From Leptospira saintgironsiae (GTDB lineage Bacteria > Spirochaetota > Leptospiria > Leptospirales > Leptospiraceae): a stretch of 64,000 nucleotides of DNA. Below the pieces are notes generated by a model that was not told where the DNA came from, did not search any database, and saw only the letters and a program-made list of their open reading frames with translations. The position numbers were made by a program, and so were the translations under genes. Of the stretch, positions 27,370 through 37,300 are shown in pieces (positions within the stretch are counted from its first letter, which is position 1; every line of letters starts with the position of its first letter). The stretch is from NCBI RefSeq assembly GCF_002811765.1, contig NZ_NPDR01000004.1, positions 186,001 through 250,000 on the forward strand, written 5' to 3'.

Positions 27370-28011
27370 TTGATTTCCGATATGTTCCAAATGATCGCTG
27401 CCGGTCATAAAGCTCAAGTTATCTATTCATTGAGAGAAAGTCCGGACCTAGCTTCCAAACAAAACCCGGAAGGGATTACTCCTGTACTATTCGCTCTCTA
27501 TTACGGCAAAGAAGATATAGTAAATTCATATCTTACCCTAGGGATTCCACTAAATCTATTCGAAGCTTCCGCATTGGGAGAGGAGGAGAGGGTCAGAGAT
27601 CTCGTAAATTCAAATCCGAGTGTAGTTCATTCTTATAGCCCTGATGGCTGGACATCTTTACATCTTGCTTCTCATTTCGGAAAACTTTCGATTATTGAAT
27701 TTTTATTGGAGAATGGAGCGGATATACACGCTAAATCAAAAAGTAAATTATCGATCGGTAATACTGCATTACATTCTGCAGTTGCTTCTTGGAGAGCTGA
27801 TGCAGTTGCATTACTTTTGGAACATGGAGCGGATCCGAACTTTACGCAAGATGGTGGGTTTTCTCCACTTCATATTGCTGCTTCCAGACAAGGGAATGAA
27901 CAGATCGTTTCTTTATTATTGAAGAAGGGAGCAAATCCAGATCTAAAAACTGAAGATGGCAAAACGGCTAGAGAGATCGCAGCAGAAAGAGGAGTTGCGT
28001 TTAGCGCTTAG
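27370..28011 (+). CDS. ankyrin repeat protein
   Basis: 213 residues from a TTG at 27370, preceded by GGAGG with 8-base spacing; an ATG at 27382 is also possible. It contains five or six ankyrin repeats: PEGITPVLFALYYGKEDIVNSYLTLG, DGWTSLHLASHFGKLSIIEFLLENGADIH, IGNTALHSAVASWRADAVALLLEHGADPN, GGFSPLHIAASRQGNEQIVSLLLKKGANPD and a C-terminal capping EDGKTAREIAAERG. There is no signal peptide, so it probably acts in the cytoplasm as a protein-binding scaffold. Its partner is unknown. It converges with the TPR gene. Confidence 0.88.
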   Translation: MISDMFQMIAAGHKAQVIYSLRESPDLASKQNPEGITPVLFALYYGKEDIVNSYLTLGIPLNLFEASALGEEERVRDLVNSNPSVVHSYSPDGWTSLHLASHFGKLSIIEFLLENGADIHAKSKSKLSIGNTALHSAVASWRADAVALLLEHGADPNFTQDGGFSPLHIAASRQGNEQIVSLLLKKGANPDLKTEDGKTAREIAAERGVAFSA

Positions 28012-28041
28012 ATCCGCTGGAAATTTGCGCGTAGGATAATA

Positions 28042-28659
28042 TTATATTTTTCTAAATATTGCAAATAAGACTATGATCTGTATTCCTAAAAGGAAATAGA
28101 CCCAGTACATATTAGCCTTATTTGTATTCTCGTTCCCGTGTTCTATTCTTTCCGTTTCTAATTCACCTTTTAGTCTTTCAATTTCTAAGCGGAGAAGGTT
28201 TATACTTAGAATTAGATCTCCTGTGCTTTTGTACGATGTATTTTGTGAGATGGAATTGTTTTTGAATGGCGTAAGAAACCTTTTTTGTTGCCGGGGAGTT
28301 TCATTCAACTCCGCGAGTTCTTTTCGAATGTATTCATTCAAAGGCCATTTTTCATAAGCCTTTTCTAAATATTCTTTTGCCTTTTTGAAATTCCCCTTCT
28401 TCTTTTCTTCTCTACCAATTCCGATCCAGGCTTGGGTTAATATAAATTCTGCCTTAGAGTTGGAAGGATCTGATTCTAAAACAGAATTTGCTAATACTAA
28501 CGCTTCTTCAAATTGTTTTGATTCTAATAGAATGTTTCCTTCTTGGATCCATCTGTTTTCTATAAGACCTTCTTCTGATAATAAGAACAAAGGAGAGATG
28601 AGAAGGATAAAGAAGGTTGATATTTTAAGAAATGCAGAATTTAGAAAGATTGCTTTCAT
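28042..28659 (-). CDS. TPR-like protein with C-terminal membrane anchor
   Basis: 205 residues. Signal peptide or anchor (FFILLISPLFLLSEEG), then TPR-type helices: IQEGNILLESKQFEEALVLANSVLESDPSNSKAEFILTQAWIGIG and KGNFKKAKEYLEKAYEKWPLNEYIRKELAEL. A coiled-coil-prone segment (LRLEIERLKGELETER) leads to a C-terminal transmembrane helix (MYWVYFLLGIQIIVLFAIF). Its ATG overlaps the kelch gene stop (ATGA), so it is the third gene of a coupled operon from 30892. Likely a periplasmic scaffold; function unknown. Confidence 0.75.
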   Translation of the reverse strand: MKAIFLNSAFLKISTFFILLISPLFLLSEEGLIENRWIQEGNILLESKQFEEALVLANSVLESDPSNSKAEFILTQAWIGIGREEKKKGNFKKAKEYLEKAYEKWPLNEYIRKELAELNETPRQQKRFLTPFKNNSISQNTSYKSTGDLILSINLLRLEIERLKGELETERIEHGNENTNKANMYWVYFLLGIQIIVLFAIFRKI

Positions 28660-30017
28660 CTGTCGATCCGAATCGCTTTATGAGCATATCTTCTTCTTGG
28701 CATAGATAATGAATGAGTTGTCCAGGCAGATCCTAATGGATTTCCGGAATCCAAAGAATACACGGTATTTTCAGGAATATTAATGGAAGAAGCTCCTCCA
28801 AAAGAAAAAATTTTACGAGTCTCGTAAGAAGTTTGGACAGCGGGAAAATATAAAGAAGCAGGAAGACTTGGACCCAAAGAAAAGGACCCAGAACCCAATT
28901 GGTAGAACTCAGTTCTATTTGTAGGAATAATAGAAGTCGCGGGTTGGAACACATTTCCTGAACCTGTTGAACCTCCTACAACTGCAAAATACACACCATC
29001 AGCAGGGAAAGGATCTCCAGAAGAAGGTAAAATACAAACCCCACCGGCTCCATGTTTGGATTCTCCTAAGCTTGGTTCACTGAAAGAGGTAGTAGTGTTT
29101 GCAGAAGCAGCAAAACCATCCGTGCTTGAGTTTGCACTTCCAGTATTATAGGTCCTACCACCTGTATAAAAAATAACACCATTGATTGCGCAACCTGACA
29201 TATCTACCCTGCTAAATATAGTAGAAGCAGAAGAGAAAGAGATCCATTGGCCCCCAATTCCAAGTTCAGGATAGAACTTTAGAATTGTATTAAATACGGG
29301 ACCGTTTGTCATATCGGTAGAATTAGAACCGGAAAGAATATAGATCTCATCTCCTACGGAGCCTGCCACTGCGCCTATTGAACCCGAAGGCAAAGAAGTT
29401 TTTGTTTCCCAGAGATCTGCATATGGATCATACACTTCTACCTTAGAAGAAGAAACATAGGTTCCAGAAACATTCTCCATTCCACCAATTACATATATTT
29501 TGTTTTTATGATGTACAATGGATGCTAATATCCTGGGAGTCGGGACGTTTGTAATGGAAGAATACCAAATATCTGTCACTGGATCAAATAGATCCACTTC
29601 TTTGATGGGAAGGCCGTCATTTCCAATTCCACCTAAGATCCAAATCCCTCTTGTTTTGGGAGGATCGTTCGAGACCCAGGTAGTAAATTCTAAAATGCTA
29701 CCTTCTTCTATTTTTTGAGATCCACAGGTTAAGATCACTCTGTAAGAAGTGTTTGAATTTAGATGTTTCCATTCTAATAAATGAGTTTTAGAAGAGTTCA
29801 AACTGGGAATGATCCCATCGTTTGTATACATCGTACCCTTAGAAACATTCGAACAATTCCAAGAAAGAATTGCGGAATTCGGGCCTAGTTTAGCTACAAA
29901 TGCGAACTCTGCTATAGAAGATTCTTCTCCTAAAATTTCTGATAAACCGGCGGCTGCACAAAAGCAAAATTGTAAGGAAATAGAAAGAATTATAAAAACA
30001 GAATATATCTTTCTCAT
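28656..30017 (-). CDS. kelch-repeat lipoprotein with an N-terminal FN3-like domain
   Basis: 453 residues from the ATG at 30017, which overlaps the preceding stop (ATGA); an upstream ATG at 30056 would lie inside that gene. The signal peptide ends LQFCFC, so lipidation is likely. Residues of about 35 to 115 resemble an FN3-type beta sandwich (NSAILSWNCS … LNSNTSYRVILTC). Then come kelch blades with YVIGGMENVSGTYVSSSKVEVYDPYADLWETKTSLP, EIYILSGS, IFYTGGRTYN and KIFSFGGASSINIPENTVYSLD. Such lipoproteins are usually surface adhesins or enzyme-like propellers; the ligand is unknown. Confidence 0.82.
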   Translation of the reverse strand: MRKIYSVFIILSISLQFCFCAAAGLSEILGEESSIAEFAFVAKLGPNSAILSWNCSNVSKGTMYTNDGIIPSLNSSKTHLLEWKHLNSNTSYRVILTCGSQKIEEGSILEFTTWVSNDPPKTRGIWILGGIGNDGLPIKEVDLFDPVTDIWYSSITNVPTPRILASIVHHKNKIYVIGGMENVSGTYVSSSKVEVYDPYADLWETKTSLPSGSIGAVAGSVGDEIYILSGSNSTDMTNGPVFNTILKFYPELGIGGQWISFSSASTIFSRVDMSGCAINGVIFYTGGRTYNTGSANSSTDGFAASANTTTSFSEPSLGESKHGAGGVCILPSSGDPFPADGVYFAVVGGSTGSGNVFQPATSIIPTNRTEFYQLGSGSFSLGPSLPASLYFPAVQTSYETRKIFSFGGASSINIPENTVYSLDSGNPLGSAWTTHSLSMPRRRYAHKAIRIDR

Positions 30018-30892
30018 ATCGCAAATCCCCAAGAGAATCGGAGACCCGATCTGCAAAAATTGGAACCTTCTTCTATACTACATTGAGAACGAATACCTAT
30101 CCGGATGGAAGATCGGATTTCCGTCTGCCAATTCCAACCAAATTCAAAAATCAGATCAGGATTGGTTGCAGAGAGTTTTTCATCTCCGGTTCTGGTCCAA
30201 TTGCTGAGACCAGCACCCACCAACCAATAAGGAGAAGAATATCCATAATATTTTCCTAAGTATAGAGACTGGCTCCATACACTTAGGTTTCCATTTTTTC
30301 CTTTTCCGACCGACGCTTCGGAAGAAATCCCATAGAACCAAAACTTAGAGTCCGCATCTCTTTCTAAGAATGCGCCTCCTCCGTATGTGATAGGGAATGC
30401 CTGGCTCCATGGACCCCAGGAATAATATCCGGCAGCTAAGAGGCCAATTCTCCATTCTCTTTGTTTAGAAGTTTCTAATAGATATTTTTCTGGAATGATC
30501 GGAGGTTTGGATGAGATATCTTCAAAATTATGAGAGAGGATTTTATATCTATCTAATTCGACAAAACCAAGTTCCGTTTTTAAGATAAGTTTGTTCTCTT
30601 TCTTTTCGATCAAGATTCCCTTTAGTTGTGTTCCATCCGTTAGTTTGAACTCGGAATAACGATAAGAAGAATCAGGTCCCTTCTTCCTTGGATCTATTCG
30701 TTGGAGTTCCAATCTGGGAATTTTGTATTTTTTCTCTTTCCAGGAGAGAAGAATGTATTCCGGCTCTTCTGAAACTTCTTCTGCGATAAAAGCTTCTCCA
30801 GTTTTGAATAATATTTCAGAGGCAAAAAGATAAGAGGGGAAGAAGAAGATCCCGTAAAAAACAAAACTAAACTTTTTAAGCATAAGGTGCAT
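30014..30892 (-). CDS. hypothetical exported protein, putative outer-membrane beta structure
   Basis: 292 residues with a signal peptide (SFVFYGIFFFPSYLFA). The first half is a small beta domain that looks like a sensor of surface charge or sugar (EILFKTGEAFIAEEV … FKLTDGTQLKGILIEKKENKLILKTELGFVELD). The second half has alternating aromatic strands typical of outer-membrane barrels (GLLAAGYYSWGPWSQAF, QSLYLGKYYGYSSPYWLVGAGLSNW, RFSWGFAI) and ends in an aliphatic/aromatic residue. Start choice between M1 (30892) and M4 (30883) is open. First gene of the coupled trio with the kelch and TPR genes. Confidence 0.7.
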   Translation of the reverse strand: MHLMLKKFSFVFYGIFFFPSYLFASEILFKTGEAFIAEEVSEEPEYILLSWKEKKYKIPRLELQRIDPRKKGPDSSYRYSEFKLTDGTQLKGILIEKKENKLILKTELGFVELDRYKILSHNFEDISSKPPIIPEKYLLETSKQREWRIGLLAAGYYSWGPWSQAFPITYGGGAFLERDADSKFWFYGISSEASVGKGKNGNLSVWSQSLYLGKYYGYSSPYWLVGAGLSNWTRTGDEKLSATNPDLIFEFGWNWQTEIRSSIRIGIRSQCSIEEGSNFCRSGLRFSWGFAI

Positions 30893-30996
30893 TTCAGATA
30901 AAGAAGGTCCAAATGTAGAATTCAGATTTTCCTTATTTGGATGGGATGTGGCTTCTTAGAGTAAAAAGAAAGAAAATTATTTTGAATCCGCATAAA

Positions 30997-31015
30997 ATAT
31001 CCCAATTTAGTATAT
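30997..31015. promoter_or_regulatory. palindromic operator-like site, copy 1 of 3
   Basis: ATATCCCAATTTAGTATAT, 19 nt, an imperfect inverted repeat. With the copies at 31116 and 31167 it shares the consensus ATATCCYAAWTTRGGATAT. It lies in the 429-bp gap between the 30892 gene and the RHS gene. Confidence 0.5.
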
Positions 31016-31115
31016 TTAAAATATTGTATGTTACTTTGCTGAGTTCTTAGTTTTAGCTGAATCTTGGAATCCGTGCGGAATATGCATTCCAAATCCAAAA
31101 ATAAGCATTCTACGT

Positions 31116-31134
31116 GAATCCCAATTCAGGATAT
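31116..31134. promoter_or_regulatory. palindromic operator-like site, copy 2 of 3
   Basis: GAATCCCAATTCAGGATAT, 19 nt, same consensus, same orientation as copy 1. Centre-to-centre spacing 119 bp to copy 1 and 51 bp to copy 3. Confidence 0.55.
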
Positions 31135-31166
31135 TTTAAAAAAGAATGTGTATATTGTGACTTTTA

Positions 31167-31185
31167 ATATCCTAAATTGGGATAT
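31167..31185. promoter_or_regulatory. palindromic operator-like site, copy 3 of 3
   Basis: ATATCCTAAATTGGGATAT, 19 nt, closest to the consensus. A TTGACA hexamer (31192-31197) starts 6 bases after it, so a bound protein would be next to or over the -35 region of an RHS promoter; no convincing -10 is seen at 17 bases. Small hairpins (CACCTTTAGGTG, 31239-31250) fill the leader. AGAAGGA at about 31302 precedes the RHS start. Confidence 0.55.
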
Positions 31186-31321
31186 TTATGTTTGACATCG
31201 GAAATTTTAAACGCGTTAGTGCATTTATATATAAAGATCACCTTTAGGTGAGGCGCTCACAGCTCGGCTAATTCCCTTCCGGAACAAAATCCGGAAATTT
31301 ACAGAAGGATTTAGCAAGCTA

Positions 31322-34300
31322 ATGTTTAGGACCGGAAAATATTATGTAATTCTTATATTCTGCAGTGCGATTCTCTTTTTAGCTTGGAATCCTCTTCGCC
31401 CAATCTACTCATTTTTCTCCACGTTCTTTGGATTAGAGACTGAGATACCACTTCCATTTCCTGATGTTAGTGTGAATTCCTATGGTAAACCAGGGTTTTC
31501 ACTTTCTATTCAAGTCCCTCCTGGGACTGGAGATATAGTTCCAGCGATCAATATCCAATATTCTGGTTCAGGCTCTGGGATTCTGGGGAAGGGCTGGTCC
31601 TTGGGTGGATTTCCTCAGATCTCTAAAAATCCAAATCTGGGAGTTCATTTTGTTTCTTCAGATGGATATACTTCTTCTCAATTTGGTGAGATGATCTCAG
31701 ATACAAATGGTAATTATAAATTCAAATTCGAAAGTTTTTCTAAAACTGAGTTCGATGGTTCTATTTGGAAGATCCGAGATAAAAATGGGATCATTTATGA
31801 ATATGGTAAAAACTTTTCTGGAGGTTCAAATTCCAGATTGGATAGCGATGGAGTGCCGATCGCTTTTTATTTGGATAAGGTAAGAGATCGATTCGGGAAT
31901 GGTTATGATATCCAATACGATCCTGAAAATTTACAATCTGCTGATGTTTTGCCAAAAGAGATCGTATATGCAAGAGGAAATGGACGAATCCTTTTTATCT
32001 ATGAAGATCGTTCCGAAAGATTCGGAGAAAAAATTTTCTCTTTAACCAAATCCCTTTCTCGAAGGAAAATATTAGAAAAAGTCGAAGTATATTCAAAAGA
32101 TTCCTCAGGTTCAGAGAATTTAAGCGAAGTTTATGAATTCGACTATGATACTATAGATGGAGAAACATTTCTTTCTTCTTTCCATCGTAAAAACTATAAA
32201 CCAATTGTGTTTTCTTATTCGAGTAGATCTAATCAAGTTCAGTATGTAAAATCTTCTGGAAAAACATTCCAAAATTCTTATAGAGCCTCTGATCCGAGTG
32301 TAAAGTCTGCTTGTGAGACAACTGCAGCATTTTGTACATGTACTGCCGACTGGGGTTGTATTGTTGCAAGTAAATACAGTGCTCCTTCTCTTTGCCAGAT
32401 TGGAATAGAGAATTACCAGGATATTTGTACGAATGGTGTGGAGATGTCCTTTGCTGTTCCTGCGGATGTAGATGGGGATGGAAGTCCTGAAATGGTCCGG
32501 GTTTTAGGAAATATGGACGGCCAAAGATTTTCAGTTTCAAAACTTTCTTCTTGGGATACTGAAAATTTGGATCCGATCTCTGTGAGTGGAGAATCGAAGG
32601 GAAATCCAATCGGAGTTACTACAGAAGGTAGGATTCTTCCGGCGGATTTTAACGGAGATGGTAAGACTGATTTCCTGGTATTGAGATCAAACGGTGCTAA
32701 GGGGATCGTTTATTATGGCCCTGATCTAAACTCAGTAGAATATTCAGAACTGATCGCAGAAAATCTTCAACAAAGTAAACCTTATCATTTTTTGGCGGAT
32801 GTAAATGGAGATGGTAAAACTGATATTTTGCAGGCGAAAACTTCTACTAAGCTCCAGGTCTATCTTTCGACGGGTTCCGGTTTTCAAAAATCACAATTAT
32901 TGAATATTACAGATCCAGGAAATTCTTTCCAAGGATTTGTAGATATGGATAGAAATGGTATCCCGGATCTGCTCAGGATCAGCGGAAGTTCCGACCCAAG
33001 ATTGATCTTAACATTTTATGATTTTAAAAATGGAAATTTAGTAGAATTAGAAGAAACTGAAATTTCCAGATCTTCTTTTGGAAATGACGGGGACCAATTC
33101 ATTTCCGACCTGAATGGAGATGGTTATCCCGATTTCGCATTTTTCTCAGGATCCACAAGCCAGGGAACCATCCATTATTATCCATTTGATGGAAGAAAGT
33201 TTCGAACAAACGGTGGTGGAGCCTTTCAAACGGTAGATGTGAATGGAGCTTATGCAGCGAAACAAAAACAAAATTCTACTGCTTCCAGCCAGGTTTTTGC
33301 AGAGATTGATCTTACCGGAGATGGAATCAAAGATAAAGTTACTTATAATTATTCTGATCTTACAAATCCGTATTTTACGGTAGAGGTTTACGATACTTCT
33401 CTATCGGACTATCTTCCAGGTTTTTCTTTGTATTGGAATCAGGATTTGGCTCAAGACCTAAATGGGGACGGAGTTCCTGATATTCTACGAGCAAATGTAA
33501 GCACCACCGAAGAACCGGATAATGAGGATGCAGACTCTCTTCCCCAAACTGTAACTGTTCGAAATTTTTCCGTAAACATTACGAATATTACATATTATGA
33601 AATTTCTATAGATCTGAAAGATTATCTCCCTTCTGCAAACATCTCAGGAAGTTCGTCTGATAATGCTTACTTCAATTGGAGAAATAGAAAAGAATTCATA
33701 GATTTGAATGGAGATGGAAGATCAGATTTCCTGAGATATGATTCTTCTGAATCGAAACTGATCGTTTCTTATTCAAAGACTGACTCGGATGGGAATCTAT
33801 TCTATTCTGCTGATGGTGATGAGTCTTGGACAACTGGAGGATACCTTCTTCCCTTGGATATTAATGGGGACGGTAAGCCTGAACTTTTGGGATTGAATGG
33901 GGATAAAAAACCACTACAGTATTCTGTGGCTTCTAGTATTCCATTAGTAAATACAATTGCGTATCGCCGGTTTCCTTATGAATCCAATTTAGAATTACAT
34001 CTTCTGAGATTTAGTCCTGATATTCCTGCTGGGCTTTTGAGTAAAATTGAAAACGGTTCTTATGTTTCCGATGGAAATGTAAGTGTTCAGTTGGAATATT
34101 CTCTTTCTAAAAGCCATCCCACTGCAAACGGGTTAGGACTCTATGATCCAAATCATCCTGAAATTCTTCCATTAGTATTTCCTGATTTTGTAACGACCAA
34201 ACTTACTCAAAAAGCGGGAGGAATGATCTTAGGAGAAAACTCATACAAGTATTTTTTCTCCAGATTTTATAGGGGTGGATTTAGAAATTCTGGATATTTA

Positions 34301-37300
34301 GGGTTCCAGAAGATAGAAGAGAAAAATACTATCTCCAACTCAATTATAGAAACAAAATATGATGCTTCTTTTTTGGAAGCTGTTGGAATTCCTACAGCTC
34401 AGACAAAATTTAAGAATGGGATCAAAATTTCTGAATCTTATAAAAACTTCCAAAAATCTTTTTCTTCCAATGGCGGAATTCAAGTCCTTGAAACTGATAG
34501 TTTGGAGAATGTATATAGAGCAGGACAATTATTCCAATCTTCTACAATAGCTAAAACGTATGATACTTATGGGAATATTATTCTAAAAGATACGAGTATC
34601 AATGGGAATACAGCCAGCGAAAAAGTTTCCTATCTGAATGATTGGAATGAAGGCGTTTTAGGAAAACCCATTGATATCCAAGTTTTGAAAAATGGAGAAT
34701 TAGTCTCTCACAGAAAAATAGAATATTCTAATTTTCAAATATCTCTGGTGAAAGAGGAGTTAAGCCCTGGCGCCTGGAAAAGTGAGGAGATCCAAGCATA
34801 CGACTCATATGGGAATCCGAGCCTTGTAAAAGAGTCTAACGGCAATTTGATCACTGTAGAATATGATAATATTTTACATAAATTCCCTCTTAAGATGACC
34901 AATGCATTGGGCCAGGTCACATTAAAATCCTACGATTTTTCGAATGGTTTAGAAATATCCAGCACTGACGAAAACGGTGGGATCTCCAGAACGGAATACG
35001 ATTCTCAGGGAAGGCCATCAAAGAGTTATTTGCCGGGAGAAAGCGATTGGTCCGAAAAAATCGAATATGAAAACACTGGGGACCTAGAGAATCAGCTTGT
35101 CCGAAAAATCTTTCGCCGAAGTAATGGTGAGACTTGGCAGGAAGATTTGAGTAATAATATTACCAAGATCTCTAAAAGAAGAAGTAGCCTGGTGAGCGGA
35201 ACTGTTCTGGTGGAGGAAACTCATCGGAATTTGGAGGGCCAGGTAACTCGAAAAATCGATCCATACTTGGAAGGATCCAATCCTTTCTCCTGGACGGATT
35301 ATATATATGACCAAGAAGGCAATCAAACTAAAAGTGAAAGAAATGATGGAACAGTGATCGAATCTGAAATTACGGGTTTGATCTCTAAAACCAGAGAACT
35401 TCTTAACGGAAATCTAATAAAAGAAACCGTTGAAGAGAAAAATGCACTTGGTCAGATAATTTCTTCTACACAGCAAGGAAAGACTACTCGTTATTCTTAT
35501 GATTCTGCAGGTAGAGTTTCCGAGATCATAGATCCTGAAAGTGGGACTACATCTATCGAGACGGACTTTGGTGGAAGAAAGACCAAAGTAATTCATCCTG
35601 ATTCAGGAAAGATAGAATATGAATATGATCCTAATTCTGGAAAATTATCCAAACAAAAATACCAAAACGGCTCCAGCATCCAATACGTTTACGATAGTTT
35701 AGGCAGAGTTTCTCAAGTTAAAGGAGATTCTCCAGAAACCGGTGCTGTAAATTATACATACGAGTATGATGATCCTGAAAAAGAGAATGGGATTGGAAGA
35801 TTAACTAAGGTAACTGATCCACTCGGAACAACAGAGTTCGGATACGATCTAAGAGGGAACCAAACCCTAGTCCTAAAAAAGTTAACAGAAGAAGATCTAG
35901 AATTTGTAATCCGTAAAAAGTATAATCTTCAAAACCAAATAGAAGAGACTAACTATCCGGATGGAAGTATTGCAAAAAATTTATATTCTGAAGCTGGATT
36001 TCTTTCTGGCATCACTCTAAGTCCTGGGGACGGAAGTGGTTCGGATTTTCCTATCGTTCAATACCAAGGCCCAATTTTAGAAGATGGAGAACTTAAGATC
36101 CAAAGAAAATTGGGGAATGGCGTCAGAACAGATATATATTATGATTTAATAAAACGTAGACCAAGTAGATTCGTTTCTGTTAAAGATACTGAAATTTATC
36201 AAAGTATAGAATATAATTATGATCAATTCGGAAATTATCTTTCTATTTTAGATAAAAAGAATCCGGTTAGGACTCAAAATTTCCAGTATGACTCGGCCAA
36301 TAGATTAGTCTCAGCTTCTGGAGTTTACGGAACAGAAGAATATACATATTCAGATTCAGGAAAATTGCTCCAAAAAGGTAATTTATCCTATTCTTATGAA
36401 AATCCTTCTCATAAGAATGCGGTCACCAAAGTAACAGGGCAAAATCATTCTTATCAATATTCTTATGATGGTTCTGGAAATATCATCTCCAGAAATGGAG
36501 AAAATTTCCGTTACGATCCTTTCCAAAAATTAAAAGAGATCCAAACAGAAGATCAGGATAGTATCCGATTTGAGTATGATTTTTCAGGAACCAGGATACG
36601 AAAAACGAAATCCAGTGATTCCAGTAAGACAATCAGCTTAGGTGGATTGTATGAGGTTTCTATCTCTCCTGGAAAATCCCCCCAGCATACATTATACTTC
36701 CGAGGAAATTCTGGAGATCTGGTTGCACAATGGACCAGAACGGATGCGGTACTTGTAAATTACCAAGGTGATAATATTTCTTCTGGAAGTTCCGGAATAA
36801 AAACTGCGTGGAAGACATTAGCCTGGGCAGCACAAGATTATTCAATCCGAGGGATTAAATATCTATTCTTAGTTCCAGGAACTAATTTAGGATTTTTGTA
36901 TATAACGATCATCTTAGGTTTTGGATTCGGACTTCTTTCCTTTAGAGAGGGAGTCTGGAGATCTGTATTAAAATTTACTTCTCCAATACTGATCGTTTCT
37001 TTCGCCAACTGTTCTGTTTTGATACCCGGTGGAAATGGAAATCCGCCTTGGCTAATTCCTCCTCAATTTGATTCCAATACTCCAAATGTGAATACACCTT
37101 ATGAACCTGGAGGGCCAGGTTCAGGGGCGGGACTTCCTGTCGGCGGATTCTTATTTCTTCATTCCGACCATTTAGGTTCCATCACAATGGCAACAGATGG
37201 AAACGGAAATAGAATAGCAGGTGGGGACCAGGGTGGAGCATCACATATTTCTTATAAACCATACGGAGAGATACAAAGAAATGATTCCTCTGGGCCTGAT

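Noticed and set aside
31188..31247. 19-residue ORF (MFDIGNFKRVSAFIYKDHL) between the palindrome array and the RHS gene
   Set aside because: No Shine-Dalgarno and it overlaps the candidate -35; probably chance.
32229..32609. 126-residue minus-strand frame inside the RHS gene
   Set aside because: Antisense shadow of the FG-GAP region, no ribosome site, no recognisable family.
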